DNA of 57,279 bases from contig JASJCU010000011.1 of assembly GCA_030065815.1 (NCBI GenBank), forward strand, positions 1 through 57,279, in the 5' to 3' direction. This document shows positions 46,228 through 55,751 of this stretch, piece by piece; positions within the stretch are counted from its first letter, which is position 1; each line of letters starts with the position of its first letter. The stretch comes from Gammaproteobacteria bacterium. GTDB taxonomy: Bacteria > Pseudomonadota > Gammaproteobacteria > Chromatiales > Chromatiaceae. The notes beneath the pieces were generated by a model. The model searched no databases, was not told where the DNA came from, and saw only the letters and a list, made by a program, of their open reading frames with translations. A program made the translations under genes and the position numbers.

Positions 46228-48192
46228 ATGTATGAACAGGTCTCGCACTCGCTGCTCAACAACATCCTCGACGAGCTGAAGCCCGATATCCGGCGCCGCG
46301 ACCTGCGCCATTTCTACACCCGACTCGGGGCGAACTTCTACGCGATCTATTCGCTGTTCCATCACCTGTACGGCAAACGCGCGGATTTTCAGCAGCAGAT
46401 GGTGCGCCTAGTCGAGGTCATGGCGTCGCGCTACATCGAACGCCCGGCACCGCTGAAGCAGCTCGACATCGGGCGCGAGGCCGACCACGAGTGGTTCCTG
46501 AGCCAGGAATGGGTCGGCATGGCACTGTATACCGACGGCTTCGCCGGCAACCTGCAGGGCCTGCGCTCGCACCTCAGCTACCTGCAGGAGCTGGGTGTCA
46601 ACATGGTCCACGTGATGCCGATCCTGAAGTGCCCGCAGGGCGCCAGCGATGGCGGGTACGCGGTCAGTGATTTCCGCGACATCGACGAGAGAGCGGGCTC
46701 GCTCACCGACCTGCAGGAACTGGCCACCGACATGCGCCGACGCAACATGCTGTTGACGCTCGACGTCGTCGTCAACCACACCTCCGACGAACACCTGTGG
46801 GCGCAGTGGTCGCGCGCCGGCGACGGCCACTACCAGGACTACTACTACATATTCGACAACCGTGACGTGCCGGACATGTTCGAGGAGACCATGCCGGAGA
46901 TCTTTCCCGAGACCGCGCCGGGCAACTTCACCTACGATGAGACCATGCAGAAATGGGTGATGACGGTCTTCAACAGCTACCAATGGGATCTCAACTACAG
47001 CAACCCGGCGGTATTCATCGAGATGCTCGACATCATCCTGTTCTGGGCCAACCAGGGCGCAGACATCGTGCGCCTGGACGCCGTCGCCTTCCTGTGGAAG
47101 AAGATCGGCACGACCTGCCAGAACGAACGCGAGGCGCACCTGATCCTGCAGCTGATGAAGGACTGCAGCCAGGTAACCGCACCGGGGGCACTGTTCATCG
47201 CCGAAGCGATCGTCGCACCGGTCGAGATCATCAAGTACTTCGGCGAGGACGCTGTGATAGCGAAGGAATGCGAGATCGCCTATAACGCGACCTTCATGGC
47301 GCTGCTGTGGGAGTCGGTCGCGACCAAGAGCGCGAAGCTGCTCAACCAGGGGATCCGCAGCCTGCCGGACAAGCTCGACCGTGCGACCTGGCTCAACTAC
47401 GTGCGCTGCCACGACGATATCGGCCTCGGCTTCGACGATGCCGACATCGTCAGGGCGGGCTACGAACCGTTCGCCCACCGGCGATTCCTGGTCGATTACT
47501 TCACCGGCGTCTACGACGCCTCGCCGGCGCGTGGTCAGCCGTTCGGCGTCAACGACAAGACCGGCGATGCGCGCATCTCCGGGGCACTGGCATCGCTGGT
47601 CGGTCTCGAGGAGGCGATCGACCACAAAGACGAAGACGCGATAAGCAACAGCATCAATCTGATACTGCTGCTGCACAGCATGATCATGGCGTTCGGCGGC
47701 CTGCCACTGCTCTACCACGGCGACGAGATCGGGACATTAAACGACGATTCGTTCAGGAAGGACCTCGCCAAGGCGGGCGACAACCGCTGGATGCACAGGC
47801 CGAAGATCGACTGGGACAAGGCCGAGCTGCGACACCGCCACGGCACCGTCGAAGAGCGTATCTTCAGCGGGCTGCAGCGAATGATCGCGGTGCGCAAGAG
47901 TACGCCGGCGTTCGCTGACTACAACAATCGTGAACTGCTCGACAGCGCCAACCCGCACCTGTTCGCGTTCATGCGCGCAAACCCGCACGCGGGCAGCGAC
48001 AGCGTGTTGGTGGTCGGCAACTTCGATGCATCACCGCAGTCGCTGACGCTCAGCGACCTCAGCAACCGCGGCCAGTTCGAATACGGCCAGCTGCGCGACC
48101 TGTACTCCGGCGAGGCCCCGACGCAGTTCAAGGACCAGCTCGTCGTGCCCGCGTATCGCTTCTATTGGCTGACCGACCAGCGCCTGTACTGA
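46228..48192 (+). CDS. ams: Amylosucrase (GH13)
   Basis: Amylosucrase uses sucrose to build alpha-1,4-glucan and releases fructose. The 654-residue protein has the GH13 regions LDVVVNHTSDEH, the nucleophile aspartate in VRLDAVAFLWK, the acid/base glutamate in FIAEAIVAP and the transition-state aspartate in VRCHDDIGLGF, plus an N-terminal helical domain. The combination sps-spp-fruK-ams is the gene order known from sucrose-accumulating halotolerant methanotrophs. No good ribosome site is seen in the short space after R3 copy 2, and no signal peptide is present. Confidence 0.95.
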   Translation: MYEQVSHSLLNNILDELKPDIRRRDLRHFYTRLGANFYAIYSLFHHLYGKRADFQQQMVRLVEVMASRYIERPAPLKQLDIGREADHEWFLSQEWVGMALYTDGFAGNLQGLRSHLSYLQELGVNMVHVMPILKCPQGASDGGYAVSDFRDIDERAGSLTDLQELATDMRRRNMLLTLDVVVNHTSDEHLWAQWSRAGDGHYQDYYYIFDNRDVPDMFEETMPEIFPETAPGNFTYDETMQKWVMTVFNSYQWDLNYSNPAVFIEMLDIILFWANQGADIVRLDAVAFLWKKIGTTCQNEREAHLILQLMKDCSQVTAPGALFIAEAIVAPVEIIKYFGEDAVIAKECEIAYNATFMALLWESVATKSAKLLNQGIRSLPDKLDRATWLNYVRCHDDIGLGFDDADIVRAGYEPFAHRRFLVDYFTGVYDASPARGQPFGVNDKTGDARISGALASLVGLEEAIDHKDEDAISNSINLILLLHSMIMAFGGLPLLYHGDEIGTLNDDSFRKDLAKAGDNRWMHRPKIDWDKAELRHRHGTVEERIFSGLQRMIAVRKSTPAFADYNNRELLDSANPHLFAFMRANPHAGSDSVLVVGNFDASPQSLTLSDLSNRGQFEYGQLRDLYSGEAPTQFKDQLVVPAYRFYWLTDQRLY

Positions 48193-48221
48193 GTCGCCGC
48201 GCTGCCGCGTGCAGCGGCGAC
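48193..48221. terminator. Hairpin between the convergent ams and acetyltransferase genes
   Basis: GTCGCCGC at 48193-48200 and GCGGCGAC at 48214-48221 form a GC-rich stem right after the ams stop. There is no T run, so it may only pause or protect transcripts. Confidence 0.35.
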
Positions 48222-48247
48222 CCGACGCACGTCCTCGAGCCAGGCCA

Positions 48248-48802
48248 TCACCGGGTCGACGGCACGTCGATGTCGACAACGAACGTCGATGCGTCGGCGC
48301 TGGTCAGGCGTCCGCCGACGTGCCGGCACAGTGCCAGCATCCGCCGGTTGCCCTTGAGCACGTAGCCGCGCAGCCGCGCGATGCCGTTGTCGCCGGCCGA
48401 TTCGACCAGCGTCCGCAAAAGGGCCAGTCCGACGCCCTGCCCCTGATAGGCATCGACGACAGTCAACGCGAACTCCGCGAGCCCGGGCGGGTCGGCGAGC
48501 ACGACGTAGCGACCGAGGCCGATACCAATCTCGGCGTCGTCGCGCAGCGTCGACGCACACCAGGCGACGCGGTCGTGGTTGTCGAGGTCGGTCAGGTAGT
48601 CGAGCTGGCTGTCGGTCAGTTCGTTCACCGGCGCCGCGAAGCGCATCCAGCGGGACTGCGCCGACAGGCGCTGCAGCGCGTCGGCGATCTGGCCCTTGAG
48701 GAACTCCGGCGAATGCGCCGTCCCGGGTTCGACGCACAGCTGCAGGCGAAACGGCGTGCCGTCCCGCATGCTGCATTCGACGACCGTGTACGCGGTGTTC
48801 AT
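48248..48802 (-). CDS. GNAT-family N-acetyltransferase
   Basis: A 184-residue protein with the acetyl-CoA-binding segment ALTVVDAYQGQGVGLALLRT, and a conserved-looking MRFAAPVNELTDSQLDYLTD in the N-terminal half. The substrate cannot be assigned. It has no signal peptide. It is convergent with amylosucrase and about 150 bases from the next minus-strand gene. Confidence 0.87.
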   Translation of the reverse strand: MNTAYTVVECSMRDGTPFRLQLCVEPGTAHSPEFLKGQIADALQRLSAQSRWMRFAAPVNELTDSQLDYLTDLDNHDRVAWCASTLRDDAEIGIGLGRYVVLADPPGLAEFALTVVDAYQGQGVGLALLRTLVESAGDNGIARLRGYVLKGNRRMLALCRHVGGRLTSADASTFVVDIDVPSTR

Positions 48803-48952
48803 TCAGTCGCACCGGGTTGGCCGCAGGAATACCCGGCGCGCCCGCTCAGCGTGGCACATTCCGCTGCCCGATGGGTCGCTCGGGCCCCATTATCGGCCAA
48901 GCCACGCGCCGGGCCGCCGGTCCGTTCGCGACCGCGGCTGCGGCCGCCGTCG

Positions 48953-49735
48953 TCACCTGTCGTACCAGGGCACCCTGAGGATCGCCCGTACCACGCCGAC
49001 CGGCAGGCAGGCCAACGCGCACGCGACCACGGTCGACCCCCAGGATGCCTCGACCCGCCCGACGAACCGCTGCAGGGCCTCGCTGCCAAGCAGTGCGCTG
49101 TCGAGCGTGCCGGCCATGATCAGGAACACCAGCCCGGTAACGCTGCCAACACCGAGACCGACGACGGTGCCGTCGACGAATGTCGGCAGCAGGTGATGGC
49201 AGCGCGAGATGAACCAGCCGGCCAACGAGATGTAGGCCAACACACCGACCGGCGCGGCGACCATCGCCAGCGTCTCGCGGGTCACACCGTCGAACAGCAG
49301 GCTGCCGATCAGGACCAGCATGCCCGCCACGACGCCGGCCACCGCGCCGGCGATGATCTTCGCCTCGGCGCAGAACACGCGCGACGACTTGTCCTTGAAC
49401 CCGTAGGCGGCCCCGACCGCGACGCCGACGCCGGCACCGATGAATACCAACGGCATCAGGTCGAGGGTAGACGGGCCCTGCCAGGTGTAGACCAGCATCG
49501 CGATGAACGTGAAGTTGGCGACCATGACGGTCAGGCGCATGCTGCCGTAGAACAGCGACGTCAGCGCCGCGGCGCCGACCGTCGCCAGCACCAGATCGAA
49601 GGGTTCGGGAACGCGTGCGACCAGCGCCTCGGCGAGCAACACGAACAGCGAGCCGAAGATGACCCCGATCAGCGACCAGACGGCGCCACGCAGAATGATC
49701 TCTTCGGCGAGGTTGGTCTGCGTGTTGCGCTGCAT
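48953..49735 (-). CDS. Multi-spanning membrane protein of unknown function
   Basis: I place the start at 49735 (MQRNTQTNLAEEIILRG), after a G-rich stretch, giving 260 residues; ATGs at 49783 or 49843 are possible. About six to seven hydrophobic segments are separated by short loops. Glycine-rich segments (FIGAGVGVAVGAAYGFKDKS, IIAGAVAGVVAGMLVLIG) suggest tight helix packing. No transporter or enzyme motif is recognised. It has the same orientation as the Uup gene upstream (123-base gap). Confidence 0.75.
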   Translation of the reverse strand: MQRNTQTNLAEEIILRGAVWSLIGVIFGSLFVLLAEALVARVPEPFDLVLATVGAAALTSLFYGSMRLTVMVANFTFIAMLVYTWQGPSTLDLMPLVFIGAGVGVAVGAAYGFKDKSSRVFCAEAKIIAGAVAGVVAGMLVLIGSLLFDGVTRETLAMVAAPVGVLAYISLAGWFISRCHHLLPTFVDGTVVGLGVGSVTGLVFLIMAGTLDSALLGSEALQRFVGRVEASWGSTVVACALACLPVGVVRAILRVPWYDR

Positions 49736-49858
49736 TGACCGGCCCCCCGTGAATACTGCGGCGAAAGGGCGCATGGATCGCATAACGTACCCCTGTAGAA
49801 CTGCAAGTAAGGGCGTCGAAACCCTGGCAATTGTAGCGCGCAAACGCGTTCTCGGGGC

Positions 49859-51763
49859 CTAGGTTTCGAGCGCCTCCCATCGCTGATAGGCATCGGCAAG
49901 ATCGACCTCGGCCTTTAGCAGCCGGGCATTCAGTGCAGCGACCCGCTCAGGGGAATCGCGATACAGGGCCGGGTCGGCCAGCGCGGCCTGGATTTCGGCG
50001 ATCTCGCCCTCCAGTGTCTCGATGCGCGCCGGCAGCGCCTCGAGCTCGCGCTGGTCCTTGTAGCTGAGCTTCTTCGGCCGCGCCGGGGCCGCAGCGGCGT
50101 CCGCGGCGCGGCGCGGTTTCGGCGCTGCCGTCGTGGCCGCCGGTCGCGACACCGCCGCGGGCGCGCCGGCGGGGCGCTGCCGCAGCCAGTCCTGGTAACC
50201 GCCGACATAGCCCTCGACCCGGCCGTCGCCCTCGAACACCAGCGTGCTGGTCACGACGTTGTCGACGAACGCGCGGTCGTGGCTGACCAGCAGCAGCGTG
50301 CCGTCGAAGTCGAGCAGCAGTTCCTCGAGCAGTTCCAGGGTCTCGAGATCGAGATCGTTGGTCGGCTCGTCCATGACCAGCACATTGGCCGGGCGCGTGA
50401 ACAACTTGGCCAGCAGCAGGCGGTTGCGCTCACCACCCGACAGCGATCTGACCGGCTGCCGACAGCGCTGCGGCGCGAACAGAAAATCCTGCAGGTACGA
50501 GATCACGTGCCTGGACTTGCCGTTTATCGTTACCTTGTCGCTGCCCGCAGCGACGTTGTCGATCACGTTGTTGTCGAGATCGAGCTGGTCCCGCAGCTGG
50601 TCGAAGTACGCGATCTCGAGCCTGCTACCGAGTTCGACCCGGCCGCTGTCCGGTTGCAGGCGACCAAGCAGCAGGTTGAGCAATGTCGACTTGCCGCAGC
50701 CGTTCGGCCCGATGATGCCGATCCGGTCGCCACGCAGGATCGTCGTCGAGAAATCACGGATCAGCGGCCGCCCGTGCCACGCGTAGCTGACATCGAGCGC
50801 CTCGCAGACCAGCTTGCCCGAGCGCTCGGCGGCGTTCATCGCCAGCTTCGCGCTACCCTGGCGCTGGCGCCGCTGCGCGTAATCACGGCGCATCGACTCG
50901 AGCCGCCGCACCCGGCCCTCGTTGCGCGTGCGCCGCGCCTTGATGCCCTGGCGCACCCAGACCTCTTCCTGCGCCAGCCGCTTGTCGAAGCGCGCCCGCT
51001 CCAGCGCCTCGGCGTTGTCGAGTTCGTCGCGCCGCCGCAGGTAGTTCGCGTAGTCGCCGGGAAAGTCGCGGATGCGCCCGCGATCGAGTTCGACGATGCG
51101 CGTCGCCAGGCGCTGCAGAAAGCCGCGGTCATGGGTGATGAACACCAGCGTGCCTGGCCAGCCGAGCAGCAACTCCTCGAGCCAGGCTATCGACGCGATA
51201 TCCAGATGGTTGGTGGGTTCGTCGAGCAGCAGCAGCTGCGGATCGGCGGCCAACGCGCGCGCCAGCAGGACGCGCCGTTTCATGCCGCCGGACAGGGTGT
51301 CGAACGCGGCGTCGGCGGTCAGTTGCAGGCGCGATAACGTCTGCTCGACCTGCTGCTCCAGGCGCCAGCCGTCGACCGCCTCGAGCTCGTGCTGGATGCG
51401 CTCGAGGCGCGCCAGTGCCGCGTCGCCGCTATCGGCGGCGAGCGCCTGGCTGGCCGCGTGGAAGCGCTTGATCAGCGCGGCGCGATCGCCGACGCCGTCG
51501 GCGACCACATCGAACACGCTGCCGTGCACGCTGTCGGGGACGTCCTGCACCAGGCGCGCGATCCGCACCCCCTGGGCGACAACCCGCTCGCCGTCGTCGG
51601 CCGGCAGCTCGCCGGCCATCAGCCTCAGCAGCGTCGACTTGCCCTCGCCGTTGCGGCCGAGCACGCAGATGCGCTCGCCGCTCGCAATCGACAGGTCGAT
51701 ACCGTCGAGCAGCGGCGGATCGCCGTAACTCAGCAGGACATTGCGCAGCGTCAGCAGGGCCAT
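49859..51763 (-). CDS. uup: ABC-F family ATPase, Uup-like
   Basis: The 634-residue protein has two ABC domains: Walker A GRNGEGKSTLL and GPNGCGKSTLL, signatures LSGGMKRRVLLARAL and LSGGERNRLLLAKL, and Walker B LLLLDEPTNHLD and VLVMDEPTNDLD. An arginine-rich inter-domain linker and a C-terminal coiled-coil (about residues 560-630) mark the Uup branch, which acts on ribosomes or branched DNA intermediates rather than in transport. The start at 51763 (MALLTLRNVLLSYG) fits the family; the open frame runs seven codons further. Confidence 0.93.
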   Translation of the reverse strand: MALLTLRNVLLSYGDPPLLDGIDLSIASGERICVLGRNGEGKSTLLRLMAGELPADDGERVVAQGVRIARLVQDVPDSVHGSVFDVVADGVGDRAALIKRFHAASQALAADSGDAALARLERIQHELEAVDGWRLEQQVEQTLSRLQLTADAAFDTLSGGMKRRVLLARALAADPQLLLLDEPTNHLDIASIAWLEELLLGWPGTLVFITHDRGFLQRLATRIVELDRGRIRDFPGDYANYLRRRDELDNAEALERARFDKRLAQEEVWVRQGIKARRTRNEGRVRRLESMRRDYAQRRQRQGSAKLAMNAAERSGKLVCEALDVSYAWHGRPLIRDFSTTILRGDRIGIIGPNGCGKSTLLNLLLGRLQPDSGRVELGSRLEIAYFDQLRDQLDLDNNVIDNVAAGSDKVTINGKSRHVISYLQDFLFAPQRCRQPVRSLSGGERNRLLLAKLFTRPANVLVMDEPTNDLDLETLELLEELLLDFDGTLLLVSHDRAFVDNVVTSTLVFEGDGRVEGYVGGYQDWLRQRPAGAPAAVSRPAATTAAPKPRRAADAAAAPARPKKLSYKDQRELEALPARIETLEGEIAEIQAALADPALYRDSPERVAALNARLLKAEVDLADAYQRWEALET

Positions 51764-51800
51764 GGCGCCGGCATCGTGACACAAAGCGCGCTTGGCGGCA

Positions 51801-52394
51801 TCAGCGCCGGATCAGGACCAGGCCCTCCTCGACGAAACCGCTGGGGTGCGGCACGTCGAGTGCCGGCACATGGGGCCACAGCCAGCGCGACCCGACGAAC
51901 AGCTCGCGCATCGCCGGCAGCGGACAGTCGAACGGCGGCCCGCCGTCGCGACCGGTCTGCATGAACAGCGCGTACAGCCGGCCGCCGGGCGGCAACCAGT
52001 CGGCGAGGCGATGCTCGTAGGCCGGCCAGTCGGCGGGCGCGAGCGCGCACAGGCAGGTCTGCTCATAGATCGCGTCGAACGGACCGGCCGGTTGCCAGTG
52101 CAGCAGGTCGGCCTGGACCACGTCGGCATGCAGGGCCGCGTCGGCGAGCCGTGCCCGCAGGCGCATGACCGGTGCAGCCGCGATATCGACCGCGGTGACA
52201 TCGCAGCCCGCACGGACCAGCGCGACGACTTCGTGGCCATGCCCGCAACCCGGTACCAGTACACGGCCGCGCACGCCGCCGTCGGCGTCGAGCCAGTGCG
52301 TCAACGCCGGACTGACGCTGCCGCGGTCCCACGCGGTGCGGCCCTCGCGGTAGCGTCGCTCCCAGCCGGACCGGCGATCGCCGCTGCCGCTCAC
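51801..52394 (-). CDS. Class I SAM-dependent methyltransferase, TPMT-like
   Basis: The 197-residue protein begins with a WERRYREGRTAWDRG segment typical of thiopurine S-methyltransferase-type enzymes. The SAM motif VLVPGCGHGHEVVALVRAG and VTAVDIAAAP follow, then DAIYEQTCLCALAP. Bacterial members methylate thiols, selenium or tellurium compounds; the natural substrate here is unknown. It is divergent from the Crp/Fnr regulator and 37 bases from the uup start. Confidence 0.87.
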   Translation of the reverse strand: MSGSGDRRSGWERRYREGRTAWDRGSVSPALTHWLDADGGVRGRVLVPGCGHGHEVVALVRAGCDVTAVDIAAAPVMRLRARLADAALHADVVQADLLHWQPAGPFDAIYEQTCLCALAPADWPAYEHRLADWLPPGGRLYALFMQTGRDGGPPFDCPLPAMRELFVGSRWLWPHVPALDVPHPSGFVEEGLVLIRR

Positions 52395-52468
52395 GTGTAT
52401 GGCCTACCCTGTCGTTTCAATGTGCAACCGTCATACTCGTGCCTGACGACGACTGGTAAAATAATAAA

Positions 52469-53176
52469 ATGGTTATGCGGGTCCCGTTCAAAGAGGCGTG
52501 GTCGGGGCAGGCCGACTGCCGGCGTTGTTCACTGCGCGAGTCGGCGCTGTTCGCCGGCCTCCGCGAAGCGGATTTCGAGAAAATTCACCACCCGATCAAC
52601 CAGTTCGTGCTGCAGCCGGGGCAGACGCTGTACCAGGGCGGCGACGCCGGGCAACAGATCTACACGATCCGCAGCGGCATGATCAAGCTGGTGCAGTACC
52701 TGCCGGACGGCGCCCAGCGCATCGTGCGCCTGGTCAAGACCGCCGACGTCACGGGCCTCGAGGCCCTGCTCGGCCAGGCCTACGAGCACAACGCCATCGT
52801 CATGCAGACGACCGAGATCTGCTGCCTGCCGGTGGACACGGTCAAGGCCCTGAGCGGCGACAACCCGACGCTGCACGTCGAGCTGTTGAAGCGCTGGCAC
52901 CGCGCGCTCAGCGAGGCCGATGCGTGGCTGACCGAACTCTCGACCGGTCCGGCGCGCGAGCGCGTCGCCCGCCTGCTGCTGCGCACGACGCGCGACCTCG
53001 CGGAGCCGGTCTGTGAGCTGTTCGCGCGCGAGGATCTCGGCGCGATGCTCGGCATCACGACCGAGACCGCGAGTCGGATGATCGCCGAGTTCAAGCGCCA
53101 GGGCCTGATCACCGACCTCGGCGGCCAGCGCGTGCGCATCGACACCGGCGGCCTGTCCGCACTGCTCGACGACTGA
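52469..53176 (+). CDS. Crp/Fnr-family transcription regulator
   Basis: A 235-residue regulator. An N-terminal CRRC motif precedes SLRESALFAGL. A cyclic-nucleotide-binding-like beta-barrel follows (LYQGGDAGQQIYTIRSGMIK), then a dimer helix and a helix-turn-helix with LGAMLGITTETASRMIAEFK. Only two N-terminal cysteines are seen instead of the four of oxygen-sensing FNR, so it may belong to the Dnr/NnrR-like or related group. An A/T-rich TAAAAT element lies just before the start. Codon 3 is also ATG (52475). Targets are not identifiable. Confidence 0.9.
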   Translation: MVMRVPFKEAWSGQADCRRCSLRESALFAGLREADFEKIHHPINQFVLQPGQTLYQGGDAGQQIYTIRSGMIKLVQYLPDGAQRIVRLVKTADVTGLEALLGQAYEHNAIVMQTTEICCLPVDTVKALSGDNPTLHVELLKRWHRALSEADAWLTELSTGPARERVARLLLRTTRDLAEPVCELFAREDLGAMLGITTETASRMIAEFKRQGLITDLGGQRVRIDTGGLSALLDD

Positions 53177-53567
53177 AGCGCCCGCCGGCAACGCGCGTTG
53201 CCATCACGTCGCCGGGCGGCCTTGGCTCTTGCGCTTGACTGCCCGGCGCTGCATGTCCGGCGCCGATGGCCCGCCCCCGAAACCAACCGCGCTGCGCCGG
53301 TCGTCACTGCAGACTTCACGGCCGCGGCGCCCGGCCCCGCCCCGGTGGTCACCGCCGGCGGCGGCGCGCTGCGCCGGAACGCGCGCCCGTCGTCGCTACC
53401 CGGCGGGGTGTGGCTGCGAGCGCCGGCCTGCCGGCCCGGTTTCGCCCGGCATCGACGCGATCGCCGTTGCCGATCTGCGCCGCGCCGACGGTGCCACGGC
53501 ATTGATCGCGGCAGCCACATCCGGGCATAGTCCGGCACTGAGTTCCCCACCCGCGCGACGACAGCCT
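53177..53567. other. Intergenic region without a recognised gene
   Basis: About 390 GC-rich bases between the regulator and the thioesterase gene. A frame runs through it into the thioesterase but its composition is arginine/proline-rich and not protein-like. No repeat or terminator was recognised. Confidence 0.6.
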
Positions 53568-53984
53568 ATGCACGACGACCTCAGACCCGGCCTGCGCTAT
53601 CGACACAGCTTCGCGGTGCCGGATTCCAAGACCGTGCCCGCGCTCTATCCGGAGGCCGACGAGTTCGCCGCGATGCCGCAGGTGTTCGCGACCGGCTTCC
53701 TGGTCGGCTTCCTCGAATGGGCCTGCATACTGGCGCTGAAGCCGTACCTGGACTGGCCGCGCGAGCAGAGCGTCGGCACCCACATCGACGTCAGCCACGA
53801 GGCGGCGACCCCGCCGGGGCTGACCGTGACCGCGGATGTCGAATTGACCGCGGTCGACGGCAAGCGCCTGGTGTTTCGCATCGAGGCCAGCGACGGTATC
53901 GACGTCATTGCGCGCGGCACACACGAGCGCTTCGTCATCGACCGGGAAAGGTTCGACGCCCGCCTGGCCAAAAAGCGGCGCTGA
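53568..53984 (+). CDS. Thioesterase-like hot-dog protein (FlK type)
   Basis: The 138-residue protein resembles the fluoroacetyl-CoA thioesterase-like branch of hot-dog enzymes: FAVPDSKTVPALYPEADEFA, then the helix ATGFLVGFLEWACILAL with a conserved glutamate, and SVGTHIDVSHEAATPPG with the conserved histidine. Most relatives act as general acyl-CoA thioesterases. The substrate is unknown. The upstream in-frame extension is rejected because of its composition. Confidence 0.85.
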   Translation: MHDDLRPGLRYRHSFAVPDSKTVPALYPEADEFAAMPQVFATGFLVGFLEWACILALKPYLDWPREQSVGTHIDVSHEAATPPGLTVTADVELTAVDGKRLVFRIEASDGIDVIARGTHERFVIDRERFDARLAKKRR

Positions 53985-54051
53985 GCACCGCCGCAAGACG
54001 CGACCGACGACGCCGTGGTGCGGGCGTCGCAGGTTGCGCAGCACGGACCGC

Positions 54052-54549
54052 CTACATCGACATCTCGAGATCGGTCGACACGGCGTCGACACCGGCCTGG
54101 GCACATTGCTGGTCGGTCTCGCCACTCGGCGCGCCGGACACGCCGACCCCGCCGAGCAGCGCGCCGCCGACCTGGATCGGCAGCCCACCGGCGGACATCA
54201 CGACACCCGGCACGCGCCCGATCGGCGTTCCGGCGCGGTCCTTGAGGTCGGAGGTCGGCACATTGAACATGACCGCGGCGTAGGCCTTGCCCTCGGAGAT
54301 CGGCAATGTGATCGTCGGCGCGATCGTGTCGCGCATCACCGCCTGCGGAACGCCATCGCGGTCGACGACCGTGACGCCGATCTGGATCCCCTGCTTGCGG
54401 CAGGCGTCGATCGCCGCCTTGGCGATGCCGGTCGCGGTCTCCAACGACATGCGGTTGATCTGTACCACCATGGGGTCCTCGTCGGCGGCCAGCGGCGCCG
54501 CGAACAGTGTGGCGGTGAGAACAGCGACGGCAGCGCGTACAGGCTTCAC
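54052..54549 (-). CDS. Exported GlcG/HbpS-like heme-binding-family protein
   Basis: The 165-residue protein has a signal peptide (VRAAVAVLTATLFAAPLAA) and a single GlcG/HbpS domain with the typical segments ATGIAKAAIDACRKQGIQIG, VVDRDGVPQAVMR, GKAYAAVMFNVPTSDL, GGLPIQVGGALLGGVGVSGA and a late DQQCAQAGVDAV. Members bind heme or small molecules or act as accessory proteins. Here it should be periplasmic. It follows the gene at 54572 by 22 bases on the same strand. Confidence 0.87.
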   Translation of the reverse strand: MKPVRAAVAVLTATLFAAPLAADEDPMVVQINRMSLETATGIAKAAIDACRKQGIQIGVTVVDRDGVPQAVMRDTIAPTITLPISEGKAYAAVMFNVPTSDLKDRAGTPIGRVPGVVMSAGGLPIQVGGALLGGVGVSGAPSGETDQQCAQAGVDAVSTDLEMSM

Positions 54550-54571
54550 ATCGACCTCCGGGTATCACGCA

Positions 54572-55663
54572 TCAGGGTTTCAAGAAGTACGCCTGGCTGG
54601 CCACGAAACGTTGCGCCGCCTCGCTGAAACCCGACTGATACTCGAAGCGGTCGCGGTTGCGCGGTTCCAGACGCTTTTTCAGTGTCTTGTGTAGACGCCC
54701 GTCGCGGCAGTTTATTGCCGTGAACACGACCTCGGGCCAGTAGGCGCTTTCGATGGTCGAGAAGCCGGCCGACGGCACCGTGACGTCGGCGAGCAGCAGG
54801 CGTTCGGACCCGGCCTGCCGGCACAGGCGCTCGACCCCCGGCCGTCCCTCGTTGAGCGCGTCGCGAAAACCGAGGTTGGCGGCATCGCGCGGCGCGTCGG
54901 CATCACCGAGCAACCCACCGACGCTGGCTGCCAGCTCGGCGCGCAGCAGTTCCGCGTACTCGTCTGGCGTGTACTTGTCGAGACCGGCGAGGGCGTGATT
55001 GTCGGCCTCGACCAACAGCCGCAGCGTGGGCGGCGCGGGCGCGGGCGTTGGCGCGACCGGGGGCGCAGGCGGTGCGGATTCGCGCGCCCGCGGCTCGGCT
55101 GCGGCGGGCGCCGTGCGCACCGGGCGTTCGCGTGGCGCCGGCGCCGGTGGACGCGGCGCCTCAAGCACCGCAACGTCGGGTGACGTCGGTTGCGGCGGCG
55201 CCGGCCGCTGCGGTGCCTGCACCGGCGGCGTCGGCGTATCGACAGCGCGCGGTTTCGGCGCCGCGACAGCCGCGACGCGCGGGTCCTGCGCCGAAGCGCT
55301 CGCGCCGGGCCCGGCGTCGCTCGCCGTTGCCGCGTCATTGCCGGCGACGGCGTCGGGCACGGGCCGCTGCTGCACGCCATCGACAGCGGAGCCGGCCGGT
55401 CCGGGCTGCGCGACCGCCGCGACCGGCGGTGCCTGCGGCTGCTGAACCGGCACGTCGGCCGGTGCCGGCGCTGCGCCCGGTGCCGGCGCCGTGTCGCGCA
55501 CCGCATCCACGGTCTGGTGCGCGACGTCGGCGTCTCCCGGCGCGGTCACCGGTTCGCGAAAACGGTCGACGATCTCAGCGACCGGCGCGTACTTGTAGAC
55601 CAGGAAGGCCGCGCCGGCGATCAGCAGTACCGGTAATGGCCCGCGAAGCAGGCTGCCACTCAT
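54572..55663 (-). CDS. Membrane-anchored protein with long Pro/Ala-rich linker
   Basis: The 363-residue protein has one membrane segment near the N-terminus (PLPVLLIAGAAFLVYKYA). A low-complexity proline/alanine/valine-rich region follows from about residue 40 to 200, then a folded C-terminal domain of about 150 residues (LRLLVEADNHALAGLDKYTP, ERLLLADVTVPSAGFSTIES) with two cysteines. The linker length suggests reach across the periplasm. The C-terminal domain is not recognised. It lies 88 bases after ispG and upstream of the GlcG-like gene. Confidence 0.78.
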   Translation of the reverse strand: MSGSLLRGPLPVLLIAGAAFLVYKYAPVAEIVDRFREPVTAPGDADVAHQTVDAVRDTAPAPGAAPAPADVPVQQPQAPPVAAVAQPGPAGSAVDGVQQRPVPDAVAGNDAATASDAGPGASASAQDPRVAAVAAPKPRAVDTPTPPVQAPQRPAPPQPTSPDVAVLEAPRPPAPAPRERPVRTAPAAAEPRARESAPPAPPVAPTPAPAPPTLRLLVEADNHALAGLDKYTPDEYAELLRAELAASVGGLLGDADAPRDAANLGFRDALNEGRPGVERLCRQAGSERLLLADVTVPSAGFSTIESAYWPEVVFTAINCRDGRLHKTLKKRLEPRNRDRFEYQSGFSEAAQRFVASQAYFLKP

Positions 55664-55751
55664 TTCTCACCTCGCACCGGCGCGTGGCCATCGCGTCGTC
55701 GGTATCGCTGCCCCGGCAACGCCGGCGTGCGCGCTCGCACGACCCGCGACC

